A stretch of DNA of 64,000 bases from Pseudoalteromonas luteoviolacea (GTDB lineage Bacteria > Pseudomonadota > Gammaproteobacteria > Enterobacterales > Alteromonadaceae). Location: positions 310,001 through 374,000 of the forward strand of contig NZ_JWIC01000004.1 in assembly GCF_000814765.1 (NCBI RefSeq). Reading direction: 5' to 3'. The notes below the pieces were generated by a model. The model did no database searches, was not told the DNA's origin, and worked only from the letters and a program-made list of their open reading frames with translations. Below, in pieces: positions 55,161-64,000 of the stretch. The position numbers were made by a program, and so were the translations under genes. The first letter of the stretch is position 1; the number at the start of each line of letters is the position of its first letter.

Positions 55161-56426
55161 ATGAACAGAATTATGGTTGCACTGATAGGTGCAGGCGCAA
55201 TGATCACATCAACGCAGGGTTTAGCAGCTGCATTTCAGTTAGCTGAGCAAAATGTATCCGGTTTAGGCAGAGCATACGCGGGCGAGGCCAGTGTCGCGGA
55301 TGATGCATCGGTGGTTTCACGTAACCCAGCATTGATGAATAAACTAAAGGGGACGCAGGTGAGTGTATCTGCGATGTATGTCAAACCGGATGTGAGTTTG
55401 CAAGGTACGAGTACTAACAATGGTGTACCTGCATCAGCACTAGATAATAGCAGTATTGCCCCAAGTGCGGTTGTGCCAAGCGCGTTTATCACCACCAATA
55501 TTAATGATAAATGGTCTGTAGGTGGCGGTATGTATTCTCAGTTTGGGCTGGCAACCGAGTTTGATGACGACTATGTGGCTGGTCAAATTGCAGGTGAAAC
55601 TGAAATCGTGACTATTAACACCGGTATTGCAGCGTCCTATCAAGTTAATGCGCAGTGGAGCATCGCGGCGGGACTAAACCATGTTTATGCTGATGCGAAA
55701 ATTCTTAGAAACCTAGGTGTAAATACGTTTGGTGTACCTAGTGATACTGAGGTCGTAAACTTAGAAGGTGATGATACTGGATTTGGTTGGAATGTGGGGG
55801 CGGTGTTTAACATTGACGAAGACCATCGCTTTGGTTTTCACTACCGCAGTGAAACAGACATTACATTTAAAGGCACTTTCAGTAACCAGCTACCAGCAGT
55901 CGCGCCTTTCAATGGTACGGGTGGACAGGCTTTACCTGGTAGCGTTGCAATCACATTACCTGCAATTGCTGAAATATCTGGCTCGCACAAGTTAGACAAA
56001 CAAACTGCGCTACATTACAGCATTTTGTGGACTGGCTGGAATAGCTTCCAAACACTAGCGGCCAATGTTGAAAATGTTGGCACTGTGTTCACAAAGGACG
56101 AAAACTTCAGTAACTCGTTACGTTACTCAATTGGCGCGGATCACCAGTGGAGCGAAGTGCTTAAGTTACGTGCAGGTTTTGCGTATGATGAGTCACCAGC
56201 GGATGAAAATCATATGTCCATCTCTATTCCTGATACAGACCGTATTTGGTACTCATTTGGTGCAGAATATCAATTAACGGCGAATTCAAGCTTAGATGTC
56301 GGTGTGAGCATCATTCGAGGTAAAACGCAGCGCTTTGTTGAAAAAGATAATTTCGGTAGCGAGTGGGGCTTTAAGTCAAAAGGTCATGCGTCAGTATTTG
56401 GTTTGCAATATAACCATACACTTTAA
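55161..56426 (+). CDS. fadL: FadL-family outer-membrane long-chain fatty-acid transporter
   Basis: The 421-residue beta-barrel protein imports long-chain fatty acids or other hydrophobic substrates across the outer membrane. A signal peptide of about 23 residues ends at GLAAA, followed by FQLAEQNVSGLGRAYAGEAS and the conserved NPA motif in SRNPALMNKLKG near 53, which belongs to the plug domain. The C-terminus VFGLQYNHTL is typical of outer-membrane barrels. FadL itself or a paralogue (TodX-like) cannot be told apart. No FadR or PsrA site was identified. A bidirectional terminator separates it from mutS. Confidence 0.88.
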   Translation: MNRIMVALIGAGAMITSTQGLAAAFQLAEQNVSGLGRAYAGEASVADDASVVSRNPALMNKLKGTQVSVSAMYVKPDVSLQGTSTNNGVPASALDNSSIAPSAVVPSAFITTNINDKWSVGGGMYSQFGLATEFDDDYVAGQIAGETEIVTINTGIAASYQVNAQWSIAAGLNHVYADAKILRNLGVNTFGVPSDTEVVNLEGDDTGFGWNVGAVFNIDEDHRFGFHYRSETDITFKGTFSNQLPAVAPFNGTGGQALPGSVAITLPAIAEISGSHKLDKQTALHYSILWTGWNSFQTLAANVENVGTVFTKDENFSNSLRYSIGADHQWSEVLKLRAGFAYDESPADENHMSISIPDTDRIWYSFGAEYQLTANSSLDVGVSIIRGKTQRFVEKDNFGSEWGFKSKGHASVFGLQYNHTL

Positions 56427-56443
56427 CGTTCTACCCAATGTAA

Positions 56444-56474
56444 GAAAAAGGGCTGCGATGGTGCAGCCCTTTTT
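56444..56474. terminator. Bidirectional terminator between fadL and mutS
   Basis: AAAAAGGGCTGC pairs with GCAGCCCTTTTT around a six-base loop. T-runs lie on the 3' side for both strands, so it serves both convergent genes. Confidence 0.92.
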
Positions 56475-56475
56475 G

Positions 56476-59058
56476 TTATAGCTTGTCTTTTAGCTGATAA
56501 AGCAAAGCATGCGCTTGTTTTGGAGTCAGCTCATCTGGGTCAATAGACTCTAGAAGCTGCTCTACTTCAGAAGGTTCAGTATTGAGTACTAAACTGTGTT
56601 GTTGAGGTACTGTTGTTGGCTGGACACCATCCACGACACTTTGATGTTGCTCAAGCAGTGTGAGTTTTTGTTTGGCTAACTTGATAACGGCTTTTGGCAC
56701 ACCAGCAAGGCCTGCTACTTGTAAACCAAAGCTTTTACTTGCCGCGCCTTCGAGTACGGTATGTTTGAATGCTATGGTGTCATTGTGCTCAACCGCATCG
56801 AGATGCACATTAACAAGACCAGATTGCTGCTCAGCTAGCTCAGTAAGCTCAAAGTAATGGGTTGCAAATAATGTCTTGGCAGAGATTTTATTCGCAAGAT
56901 AGTCAGCTGTGGCATATGCCAGTGATAGGCCATCGTATGTACTGGTGCCTCGGCCAATCTCATCCATTAATACCAAAGACTGCTCGGTTGCGTTGTTGAG
57001 TATGGTAGCGGTTTCAGTCATTTCAACCATGAAGGTTGAACGCCCTGAGGCAAGATCGTCGCTTGCACCAATACGAGTAAAGATCCTATCAATTTGGCCA
57101 ATGTGCGCATGGCTTGCAGGCACAAAGCTACCAATATGTGCCATTAGCACAATCAACGCGGTTTGGCGCATATAAGTTGATTTACCGCCCATATTTGGAC
57201 CTGTGATCAGCAACATTTTTCTGTCATTGCTCAAGTGCACTGGGTTTGCAATAAAGGGCTCACTGCTGACTTGTTCAACCACAGGGTGGCGACCAGCTTG
57301 AATATTGATTTCATCGCTTGAGGTGAGTTCTGGTTTACAGTAATCCAGTGTCTGTGCGCGCTCAGCTAATGTATTCAATACATCCAAGTCTGCCAGTGCC
57401 GCAGCCATTGTTTGTAATTGCTCTAGATAAGGGGCAATTAATTCAAATAATTGCTCATATAGCTGCTTTTCAAGCGCCAGTGCCTTGGATTGACTGCCTA
57501 GGACTTTGTCCTCGTGCTCTTTTAGCTCAGGAATAATATAGCGTTCATTATTTTTTAGGGTTTGGCGTCTAATATACTCAGGTGGTGCAAGGTGCGCGTT
57601 GCCTTTACTGATCTCAATATAAAAACCATGCACCTTGTTGTAACCGATTTTTAAGGTGCTGATACCAGTACGCTCGCGCTCCCGCTCTTCTAGTTGTTCT
57701 AAGACATCGGTTGCCCCTTCACTGAGCGCACGCCACTCATCTAATTCCGCATTATAGCCTGTGGCAATGACGCCACCATCTCTGATCAGCACTGGCGGGT
57801 TGTCGATGATTGCGCGCTCGAGTAAATCTTGTAAATGAGGTAGCTCAGGAGATTGCGCTTTGATCTGTTGGATGCGCGCATCATCACTCTCATTTAACAA
57901 TTGATGTAGTGGCGGTAGTGCTTGCAATGCACTGCGAAGACGCGTTAAATCTCGTGGTCTTGCGTTGCACAGTGCAAGCCTTGCGACGACACGCTCAATA
58001 TCACCTATTTGACGCAGGGCATCATACAGCTCAATACCTAAATGCATATCGATTATGCTTGAGATGGCGTTTAGACGTGCATTCAGTTCAGCTCGGTCAC
58101 GGACCGGTGTATGGATCCGGCGCTTAAGTAAACGAGACCCCATAGGCGTCGCTGTTTTATCGAGTACCTGTGCCAGGGTATTATCGATAGAACCAGATAA
58201 ATTGACTGTGAGCTCAAGGTTTTTGCGCGTTGCTGCATCTAAAATCACAGCGTGTTCATTTTTCTCTAAGGTAATGGCTCTGATATGCGGCAGTGCTGTA
58301 CGTTGGGTATCTTTGACATATTGCATGACACAGCCTGCTGCAATTAATCCCGCAGAGGCCGATTCGACACCAAACCCGATCAAGTCTTTGGTGCCAAATT
58401 GTTGGCAAAGTAGGTGTTTGGCGGTGTCTAAGTCAAACTCCCAATCTGGACGACGGCGACAGCCTTTGACTTGCTCAAGTACGATTAAATTTTGAAATGA
58501 CTCTGGATAGAGTAATTCAGCTGGCTGCAAGCGTTGTAACGTTGACATCAGCGCTTCGTCCGTTGCCAGCTCTACAACATTAAAGCGCCCAGAGTTGATA
58601 TCTAAATAGGCAACGCCATATTTGTTTTTATCTTGCCACACTGCAGCAAGCAAGTTGTCTTGACGCTCTTGTAGTAGGGCTTCATCAGTGACGGTACCCG
58701 GTGTGACAATGCGTACAACCTTGCGCTCAACCGGGCCTTTGCTGGTTGCAGGGTCGCCAACTTGCTCACAGATCGCAACTGACTCACCCATTTGCACTAA
58801 TCTTGCCAAGTAGTTCTCTACGGCATGATAGGGTACACCCGCCATTGGAATGGGATTACCACCGGCTTTACCGCGATGTGTTTGCGAAATGTCGAGTAGC
58901 TGTGCGGCGCGAATGGCATCATCGAAAAATAATTCGTAAAAATCACCCATACGGTAGAATAGCAGGATCTCTTGATGTTGGGCTTTGATCCTAAGATACT
59001 GCTGCATCATAGGTGTTTGTTGCTTTATAGTATGTTCAGAATAAAGATCTAATGACAT
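56476..59058 (-). CDS. mutS: DNA mismatch repair protein MutS
   Basis: MutS recognises mispairs and starts methyl-directed mismatch repair. The start at ATG 59058 ([16 protein letters not shown]) gives 860 residues, near E. coli (853); a longer open frame upstream lacks similarity. [12 protein letters not shown] near 37 has the Phe-x-Glu mismatch wedge, and the C-terminal ATPase has Walker [14 protein letters not shown] near 620 and [16 protein letters not shown] near 699. It is divergent from pncC with 22 bases between the start codons. Confidence 0.98.
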   Translation of the reverse strand: MSLDLYSEHTIKQQTPMMQQYLRIKAQHQEILLFYRMGDFYELFFDDAIRAAQLLDISQTHRGKAGGNPIPMAGVPYHAVENYLARLVQMGESVAICEQVGDPATSKGPVERKVVRIVTPGTVTDEALLQERQDNLLAAVWQDKNKYGVAYLDINSGRFNVVELATDEALMSTLQRLQPAELLYPESFQNLIVLEQVKGCRRRPDWEFDLDTAKHLLCQQFGTKDLIGFGVESASAGLIAAGCVMQYVKDTQRTALPHIRAITLEKNEHAVILDAATRKNLELTVNLSGSIDNTLAQVLDKTATPMGSRLLKRRIHTPVRDRAELNARLNAISSIIDMHLGIELYDALRQIGDIERVVARLALCNARPRDLTRLRSALQALPPLHQLLNESDDARIQQIKAQSPELPHLQDLLERAIIDNPPVLIRDGGVIATGYNAELDEWRALSEGATDVLEQLEERERERTGISTLKIGYNKVHGFYIEISKGNAHLAPPEYIRRQTLKNNERYIIPELKEHEDKVLGSQSKALALEKQLYEQLFELIAPYLEQLQTMAAALADLDVLNTLAERAQTLDYCKPELTSSDEINIQAGRHPVVEQVSSEPFIANPVHLSNDRKMLLITGPNMGGKSTYMRQTALIVLMAHIGSFVPASHAHIGQIDRIFTRIGASDDLASGRSTFMVEMTETATILNNATEQSLVLMDEIGRGTSTYDGLSLAYATADYLANKISAKTLFATHYFELTELAEQQSGLVNVHLDAVEHNDTIAFKHTVLEGAASKSFGLQVAGLAGVPKAVIKLAKQKLTLLEQHQSVVDGVQPTTVPQQHSLVLNTEPSEVEQLLESIDPDELTPKQAHALLYQLKDKL

Positions 59059-59080
59059 GCTTCTACCTAAGGTTTTTTGT

Positions 59081-59572
59081 ATGGAAATACACACTAAAAT
59101 CGCCGCATTAGCGGCACAATTGGGCGCTATTCTAACGAATAAAAGCTTCGTGATCACTACCGCTGAGTCTTGTACTGGTGGTGGAATTAGTTATGCGCTC
59201 ACAGATACGCCGGGAAGCTCTGCCTATATCGATCGTTGCTTTGTCACATACAGCAATGAGGCGAAGCGTGAATTACTGGGCGTATCAGAGCAAACGCTTG
59301 CTCAATATGGCGCAGTCAGTGAGCAGACAGTCATTGAGATGGCCGCAGGCGCAAGAGCTGCGGGTAAAGCAGATATTGCGATATCGGTATCTGGCATTGC
59401 AGGGCCAAGTGGCGGCAGTAAAGAAAAACCTGTTGGTACTGTATGGTTTGCAATAGATATACAGGGGGATACACAGACTTTTATGCAAGTGTTTCCCGGA
59501 GGTCGAGCGGAAGTTAGGTTGCAAGCTATTGAATTTATTTTAGAAAAAATAATTTCTTTAATAAATCAGTAA
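59081..59572 (+). CDS. pncC: Nicotinamide-nucleotide amidase PncC (CinA C-terminal family)
   Basis: PncC converts NMN to nicotinate mononucleotide and ammonia in NAD recycling. The 163-residue protein starts at ATG 59081 with AAGG eight bases upstream; an open stretch upstream overlaps mutS. Motifs include [22 protein letters not shown] near 28 and [22 protein letters not shown] near 107, as in the single-domain E. coli YgaD/PncC. It is next to recA, also true in E. coli. The recA promoter begins 8 bases after its stop. Confidence 0.95.
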   Translation: MEIHTKIAALAAQLGAILTNKSFVITTAESCTGGGISYALTDTPGSSAYIDRCFVTYSNEAKRELLGVSEQTLAQYGAVSEQTVIEMAAGARAAGKADIAISVSGIAGPSGGSKEKPVGTVWFAIDIQGDTQTFMQVFPGGRAEVRLQAIEFILEKIISLINQ

Positions 59573-59579
59573 AAGGCTC

Positions 59580-59607
59580 TTGATACTGTAATTCTATACA
59601 GTATACT
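59580..59607 (+). promoter_or_regulatory. recA promoter with perfect LexA (SOS) box
   Basis: TACTGTAATTCTATACAGTA at 59584-59603 has the ideal TACTGT...ACAGTA ends and ten-base core. -35 TTGATA (59580-59585) and -10 TATACT (59602-59607) are 16 bases apart, so LexA sits between and over them. The layout is nearly the same as E. coli recA. Confidence 0.96.
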
Positions 59608-59637
59608 TGTTCGCATTACGCTAGATTGGAGAAACAG

Positions 59638-60687
59638 ATGAACGATAACAAACAAAAAGCATTAGATGCTGCATTGTCGCAAATTGAGCGTCAATTTGGT
59701 AAAGGATCAATCATGAAGCTGGGTGATAGCCAAGCTTTAGACATCGAGTCAGTGTCAACTGGTTCATTGGGACTGGATATTGCTTTGGGTATCGGTGGTC
59801 TGCCAACTGGTCGTATTGTTGAAATTTATGGACCTGAATCTTCAGGTAAAACAACACTGACGTTACAAACTATTGCCCAAGCACAAAAAATGGGTAAAAC
59901 CTGTGCATTCGTAGATGCAGAGCACGCACTTGATCCAGTATATGCTGAAAAGCTCGGTGTAAATGTTGATGACTTACTGGTCTCTCAACCTGACACTGGT
60001 GAGCAGGCGCTAGAGATCTGTGACATGTTAGTACGTTCAGGTGCTGTAGACGTTGTTGTTGTTGACTCGGTAGCTGCTTTGACACCTAAAGCAGAAATCG
60101 AAGGTGACATGGGTGACTCTCACGTTGGTCTTCAGGCGCGTTTGATGTCGCAAGCACTACGTAAATTAACTGGTAACATCAAGCGTTCAAACACGCTATG
60201 TATCTTCATTAACCAAATTCGTATGAAGATTGGTGTGATGTTTGGTAACCCTGAAACGACCACTGGTGGTAACGCACTTAAGTTCTATTCATCAGTCCGT
60301 TTAGATATCCGTCGTATCGGCTCTGTGAAAGAGGGTGACGAGGTTGTGGGTAACGAAACACGTGTTAAAGTTGTTAAAAATAAAGTTGCGCCTCCATTTA
60401 AGCAAGCGGAATTCATCATCATGTATGGCGAAGGCTCGTCTAAGCAGGGTGAACTAATTGACTTAGGTGTTAAGCACAAGCTAGTCGACAAAGCGGGTGC
60501 TTGGTTCAGCTACAATGGCAATAAGATTGGTCAAGGTAAAGCGAACTCAATTAAGTTCTTGAAAGAAAACGTGGCAATCGCTGACGAGATTGAAGGCAAA
60601 CTACGTGAAATGTTATTACTTCAAGCAACCATTAAAGATGAGGAAGGTGAAGATAAAGGCCTTGCAGAGGTAGAAGACAAGCTATAA
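59638..60687 (+). CDS. recA: Recombinase RecA
   Basis: RecA performs homologous strand exchange and triggers LexA cleavage. The start at ATG 59638 with GGAGA upstream gives 349 residues (E. coli 353). Walker A is GPESSGKTT near 66, Walker [13 protein letters not shown] near 139, loop L1 near [17 protein letters not shown], loop L2 near [22 protein letters not shown]. The C-terminus is acidic ([16 protein letters not shown]). It is preceded by a LexA box and followed by a strong terminator; no recX follows. Confidence 0.99.
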   Translation: MNDNKQKALDAALSQIERQFGKGSIMKLGDSQALDIESVSTGSLGLDIALGIGGLPTGRIVEIYGPESSGKTTLTLQTIAQAQKMGKTCAFVDAEHALDPVYAEKLGVNVDDLLVSQPDTGEQALEICDMLVRSGAVDVVVVDSVAALTPKAEIEGDMGDSHVGLQARLMSQALRKLTGNIKRSNTLCIFINQIRMKIGVMFGNPETTTGGNALKFYSSVRLDIRRIGSVKEGDEVVGNETRVKVVKNKVAPPFKQAEFIIMYGEGSSKQGELIDLGVKHKLVDKAGAWFSYNGNKIGQGKANSIKFLKENVAIADEIEGKLREMLLLQATIKDEEGEDKGLAEVEDKL

Positions 60688-60716
60688 CTCCTCATATCTA
60701 GCGAGTAATCTAGAGT

Positions 60717-60744
60717 AAAAAGCCGCTTAATAGCGGCTTTTTTG
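60717..60744 (+). terminator. Intrinsic terminator of recA
   Basis: AGCCGCT (60721-60727) pairs with AGCGGCT (60732-60738), extended by AAAA/TTTT, and followed by TTTTTT. Confidence 0.93.
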
Positions 60745-60795
60745 ATTTTTCTAATCTAACCCAATTAGCATGGGGTCAATTTTTGGTAAGGTGTT

Positions 60796-61260
60796 TTATA
60801 CCGCGCCATCAAACTCAAACTGACGCCAAGACTCATATACGAATACGGATACCGCGTTAGATAAGTTCATGCTGCGGCTATCTGGTTTCATTGGAATTCT
60901 TAGCCTTTGATCTTCTGGTAGAGAAAAAATAATTTCTTCAGGCAGACCTCGGGTTTCAGGTCCAAACAACAATGTATCACCAGCTTGGTATTTTGGTGCA
61001 TGGTGATAAGCTTTGCCTTTGGTTGTGCATGCAAATACACGTTTAGGCTTGCGTTGTTCTAAATATGCTTCGTAAGACGGGTAACGCTTTACTTCACTGA
61101 ATTCATGGTAATCCAGTCCTGCACGCCTTACACGTTTGTCATCCCAATCAAATCCCAGCGGCTCAATCAAGTGTAATGAATAGCCTGTGTTGGCACATAA
61201 ACGAATAATGTTACCCGTATTTGGTGGGATCTCAGGTTGATATAAAACGATGTCTAACAT
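60796..61260 (-). CDS. trmL: tRNA (cytidine/uridine-34-2'-O)-methyltransferase TrmL
   Basis: TrmL methylates the wobble ribose of tRNA-Leu isoacceptors. The 154-residue SPOUT protein has [14 protein letters not shown] near 13-26, [14 protein letters not shown] near 97 and [22 protein letters not shown] near 122, the trefoil-knot SAM site. Length matches E. coli TrmL (157). It converges on recA. In many relatives recX lies at this place; here it does not. Confidence 0.95.
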   Translation of the reverse strand: MLDIVLYQPEIPPNTGNIIRLCANTGYSLHLIEPLGFDWDDKRVRRAGLDYHEFSEVKRYPSYEAYLEQRKPKRVFACTTKGKAYHHAPKYQAGDTLLFGPETRGLPEEIIFSLPEDQRLRIPMKPDSRSMNLSNAVSVFVYESWRQFEFDGAV

Positions 61261-61529
61261 GATTAACCTCTAACTCAATTTGAGCGCAGTATAGCTTATT
61301 GGACGTTGTGCAACTAGATAATATAGAGAGGTTATAAGGTCTGATGGACTTTTTATTAATTCTCATCCAACAAAACAGTCTATGTTAAAAAAGGCTTATG
61401 TCTGCTAGACAGGCAAATGGGTTGATACTTTAATATGGTAGCTATTTGTTTTTTGGCACAAAGTTTCTACCTATTAGCTGATCTGTCGTATGATGAGAGG
61501 ATGGTCGCCGGCGTTATTGAGGGGGAAGT

Positions 61530-62426
61530 GTGGCGCGAAATTATGACGCATTAGTTCGTTTTTCAAGTATTTTTACCATTATTATGGCGGGAGTGATGAT
61601 TGCCGCGAAGGCGTGGGCTTGGCTCTCATCAGGCAGTGCTGCGATGCTGGGGTCATTAACCGACTCTATGTTGGACGTGACCGCTTCGCTCATGAGCTTT
61701 TTTGTTCTGAGTTATGCGCTTCGCCCTGCTGATGATGACCATAGATTTGGTCATGGAAAAGCGGAAGCACTCGCAGGTCTTGGTCAAGCTGCGTTTATTT
61801 CTGGTTCAGCCTGTTTACTGGCTTTTCATGGTATTGAGCGTTTGTTTAACCCCGTTGAAATTAATCAGAGTTTACTGGGGGTCTGGGTAAGCATATTTGC
61901 CATTATTTGCACTTTGCTCGTGGTTGCAGTTCAACACCAAGTTGTAAAGCGCACCCAATCTTTAGCAATAAAAGCAGACTCAATGCATTACAAAGGTGAT
62001 ATCTTGCTTAATATTGCTGTACTTATCGCGATGATGTTGAGTCATTATAGTATTGGTTGGGCTGATCCCGTGTTTGCTATCGGGGTTGCTTTATATTTAC
62101 TGTACAATTGCTGGGGCATTGCTCGAGAAAGTGCGGATCACTTAATGGATAAGGAGCTTCCTGAGGAAGAAAAAGCCGAAATAGTGGCCATTGCTACCTC
62201 ACATGCAGCCGTATATGGTGTGCATAACTTAAGAACGCGCCAAGGCGGCAAAATTAAATTTGTGCAACTTCACCTAGAGCTTGATGACGATATGCCCTTG
62301 ATGGAGGCACATCAAATTGCGGATGAAGTGGTTGCACGGATCCAGGCGAATAGTGAAGGAGAAATCGATGTGCTTGTGCATCAAGATCCGGTTTCGTTGA
62401 GTGTCACCGAGTCTGCAAATTCGTAG
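61530..62426 (+). CDS. fieF: Cation-diffusion-facilitator metal efflux protein FieF-like
   Basis: This 298-residue inner-membrane metal/proton antiporter belongs to the FieF (YiiP) group, which exports Fe(II) and Zn(II). Site A residues appear in LTDSMLDV (two Asp) and in ADSMHYKGDIL (His and Asp). HRFGHGKAEALAGL near 72 is the loop signature. About six helices are followed by a cytoplasmic domain with QLHLELDDDMPLMEAHQIADEV. The GTG start sits behind a GGGGG stretch. The 3' end overlaps pldB (convergent) by 46 bases. Exact metal preference is not visible. Confidence 0.9.
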   Translation: MARNYDALVRFSSIFTIIMAGVMIAAKAWAWLSSGSAAMLGSLTDSMLDVTASLMSFFVLSYALRPADDDHRFGHGKAEALAGLGQAAFISGSACLLAFHGIERLFNPVEINQSLLGVWVSIFAIICTLLVVAVQHQVVKRTQSLAIKADSMHYKGDILLNIAVLIAMMLSHYSIGWADPVFAIGVALYLLYNCWGIARESADHLMDKELPEEEKAEIVAIATSHAAVYGVHNLRTRQGGKIKFVQLHLELDDDMPLMEAHQIADEVVARIQANSEGEIDVLVHQDPVSLSVTESANS

Positions 62427-63337
62427 CACTGCATAAGCACTGCTCGTCTAATAGCATCTACTTCACAGAGCAGTTCGTGTTTACCAGGGTAACTTTTTAT
62501 AGTACACAATGCATACTGCGAGGCGAAAGAGAAGTGTGCTTGGCTATTGACGATACTGTCATGCTTAGCGCTGGCGATACTGATTGGAACAGCACTTGGT
62601 AGTGGTTGCTTGCTGGTGGTTTCATTGAGCGCCGCATTTAACCAGCCAAAACTCACTCCGCCGAGTTGTAGTTCTGTGTGCTGTGCGTACAGTTCTCTAA
62701 ATACGTGATATCGAGCGCTACACCCTGTAAGTTCATTATCTGCAAATGGTTTTGGCTGATAAGGTTGCTGACCAATGGCAAAATGTGTGGCTTTACCCAG
62801 TGTGCAAGCTGCTTTCGCAATCCACTTTGCGAACCAAGTTGGGTAAGGGGATGTGTTGATTTCAAACATCGGTGCACTGAGAAATGCCCCTCTGGCGCTT
62901 GTTGCTGGCGTGTATGCAAGGTAGTTGTGCACGATGGCACCGCCCATTGAGTGCGCTAAAAACAGCCAATTTTTAGTGTGTGGAGTAACTTGCTCTGTAA
63001 TAATGAGACTCAATACTTCGCGATATTGCGCAAAGTGGTCAATGTGTCCTATTTGATGATTTGCCAAGAGGCGATCAGAATAGCCTTGCCCTGGGTGATC
63101 AAAGGTCACAACACCAATATTATTTTTAGCCAATTCCCAGAGTAATTCTTTATATTTATAGGTGCTTTCTATCCGACCGTTCACCAGCACCAATGTGTAT
63201 TTGGCACATGCTGGGATATGACGAAAATAAAATACGTTACCGAGTTGTGTGCTGATATGGCCTTTCGTACCAGCTTGCCAATGTTGCTCTATTTCTGGCT
63301 GGTTATCACCCAAGGATGCACTGTGACTATAAAACAT
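62381..63337 (-). CDS. pldB: Lysophospholipase L2-like alpha/beta hydrolase PldB
   Basis: The 318-residue hydrolase has the serine nucleophile in FLAHSMGGAIVHNYL near 126, matching the AHSMGG of E. coli PldB, with FDHPGQGYSDRL near 79. The acid and His candidates lie in ASAKHDSIVN and PGKHELLCE near the C-terminus. PldB acts on lysophospholipids at the inner membrane. No signal peptide is seen. Its start overlaps the stop of the upstream sensor kinase gene by one base, suggesting co-transcription. The 3' end overlaps fieF by 46 bases. Confidence 0.85.
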   Translation of the reverse strand: MFYSHSASLGDNQPEIEQHWQAGTKGHISTQLGNVFYFRHIPACAKYTLVLVNGRIESTYKYKELLWELAKNNIGVVTFDHPGQGYSDRLLANHQIGHIDHFAQYREVLSLIITEQVTPHTKNWLFLAHSMGGAIVHNYLAYTPATSARGAFLSAPMFEINTSPYPTWFAKWIAKAACTLGKATHFAIGQQPYQPKPFADNELTGCSARYHVFRELYAQHTELQLGGVSFGWLNAALNETTSKQPLPSAVPISIASAKHDSIVNSQAHFSFASQYALCTIKSYPGKHELLCEVDAIRRAVLMQCYEFADSVTLNETGS

Positions 63338-64000
63338 TAAGGTTGCTGTAGTGGGATCGTTAAGGTCACATGAAGACCTTGCTGATTTTTAAATTCGATG
63401 TGCCCATGATGCACTTTTATCGCGTGTTGTGCAATCGCCAAGCCGAGGCCAAACCCGCCAGCTTTGTTGCTATCTGGGGTTCTTGATTGCGAGGCGCGAT
63501 AAAATGGAATACACAGCTTATCAAGCATATCATCACTGACACCCAGTCCATCATCGGATACTGTGAGTATAAGAGCTTGCTCTGCTATGAGACTTGTGAC
63601 TGTGACTTGACTTTTGGCGTATTTGAGCGCATTTCGAATAATGTTTTCGATGGCTCTGCTGAGCAGAATTTCATCTCCATCAATAATGGCATCTGGCAGC
63701 TCATTGGTGCTTAAGGCCTTGTTTAGCTGTTGGCTTTCAAAATCGGCATCATTGATTACAGGTGCAAGCAAGTCAATAATCGATATAGGGTGTGGCGCGA
63801 AGTGATTGATACCAGACTCCAGCTTGGAGAGCTGTAAAATATCACTGAGCATCTGTTCAAGCAGTTGAGACTCTTTTTCGATTCTCTGTAAGTAACTATC
63901 TAAATCACCACTGGCCTTGCTGGATGCGATGCCTGTTGCCATCTGCAAACGGGTAAGGGGGGAGCGCAACTCATGAGAGATATCGGCAATTAAGCGTTTT
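63337..64000 (-). CDS. CpxA-like sensor histidine kinase, C-terminal part (cut by window edge)
   Basis: The visible 221 codons, entering from the right edge, are the kinase core of a two-component sensor. ADISHELRSPLTRLQ is the H-box with the phosphorylated His, NIIRNALKYAK is the N-box, SDDGLGVSDDM the G1 box and GFGLGLAIAQHAIKVH the G2 box. The H-box and spacing resemble CpxA, the envelope-stress sensor, but the sensor domain and partner regulator are outside the window. The stop overlaps the pldB start by one base. Confidence 0.88.
   Translation of the reverse strand, partial: KRLIADISHELRSPLTRLQMATGIASSKASGDLDSYLQRIEKESQLLEQMLSDILQLSKLESGINHFAPHPISIIDLLAPVINDADFESQQLNKALSTNELPDAIIDGDEILLSRAIENIIRNALKYAKSQVTVTSLIAEQALILTVSDDGLGVSDDMLDKLCIPFYRASQSRTPDSNKAGGFGLGLAIAQHAIKVHHGHIEFKNQQGLHVTLTIPLQQP

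Overview
The window is ordinary, gene-dense chromosome from a marine gammaproteobacterium. Gene order and protein sequences look most like Pseudoalteromonas (Alteromonadales), a judgement from memory and not from a search. Supporting signs are the queA-tgt-yajC-secD-secF, rpsU-yqeY-dnaG-rpoD, prmA-dusB-fis-purH-purD and rsmD/ftsY-ftsE-ftsX-rpoH blocks, the dense c-di-GMP signalling genes, and the moderate to low G+C. No tRNA, rRNA, insertion sequence, prophage or CRISPR array was seen.

Layout. 1-8.9 kb is a phosphate block: the start of ppk (cut by the left edge), a two-ACT GcvR-like gene, pstC-pstA-pstB-phoU, then a DUF47 gene and a Pit transporter. Near-consensus Pho boxes lie before both ppk and pstC. 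8.9-12.7 kb holds oxyR, a tiny membrane protein and a REC-REC-PAS-GGDEF-EAL protein. 12.9-18.5 kb is the queuosine and Sec translocase operon. 18.6-34.6 kb is more accessory: a Fur-box lipoprotein, two further c-di-GMP proteins, a periplasmic binding protein, a chemoreceptor, rsuA, small enzymes, a serine hydrolase, a deacetylase-family protein, a DUF2797 protein, and an unlisted 51-codon gene with a double-glycine motif beside a six-helix membrane protein.

34.8-46.7 kb (minus strand) is housekeeping: purD, an exported methyltransferase-like lipoprotein, purH, fis, dusB, prmA, rpoD, dnaG, yqeY, rpsU, rsmD. 47-52 kb (plus strand) is ftsY-ftsE-ftsX-rpoH. FtsY carries 29 full copies plus one partial copy of a 13-residue charged repeat, and rpoH is preceded by a perfect CIRCE operator. 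52-64 kb holds plsC-rraB, an HD-GYP protein, a Fur-box Cys-rich membrane protein, a FadL-family porin, mutS, pncC, recA with a perfect LexA box, trmL, fieF, pldB and the 3' part of a CpxA-like sensor kinase cut by the right edge.

The points most worth following are the GG-motif peptide plus membrane protein (22.2-23.0 kb), the FtsY repeat array, the CIRCE element on rpoH, and the two Fur-box genes of unknown function.
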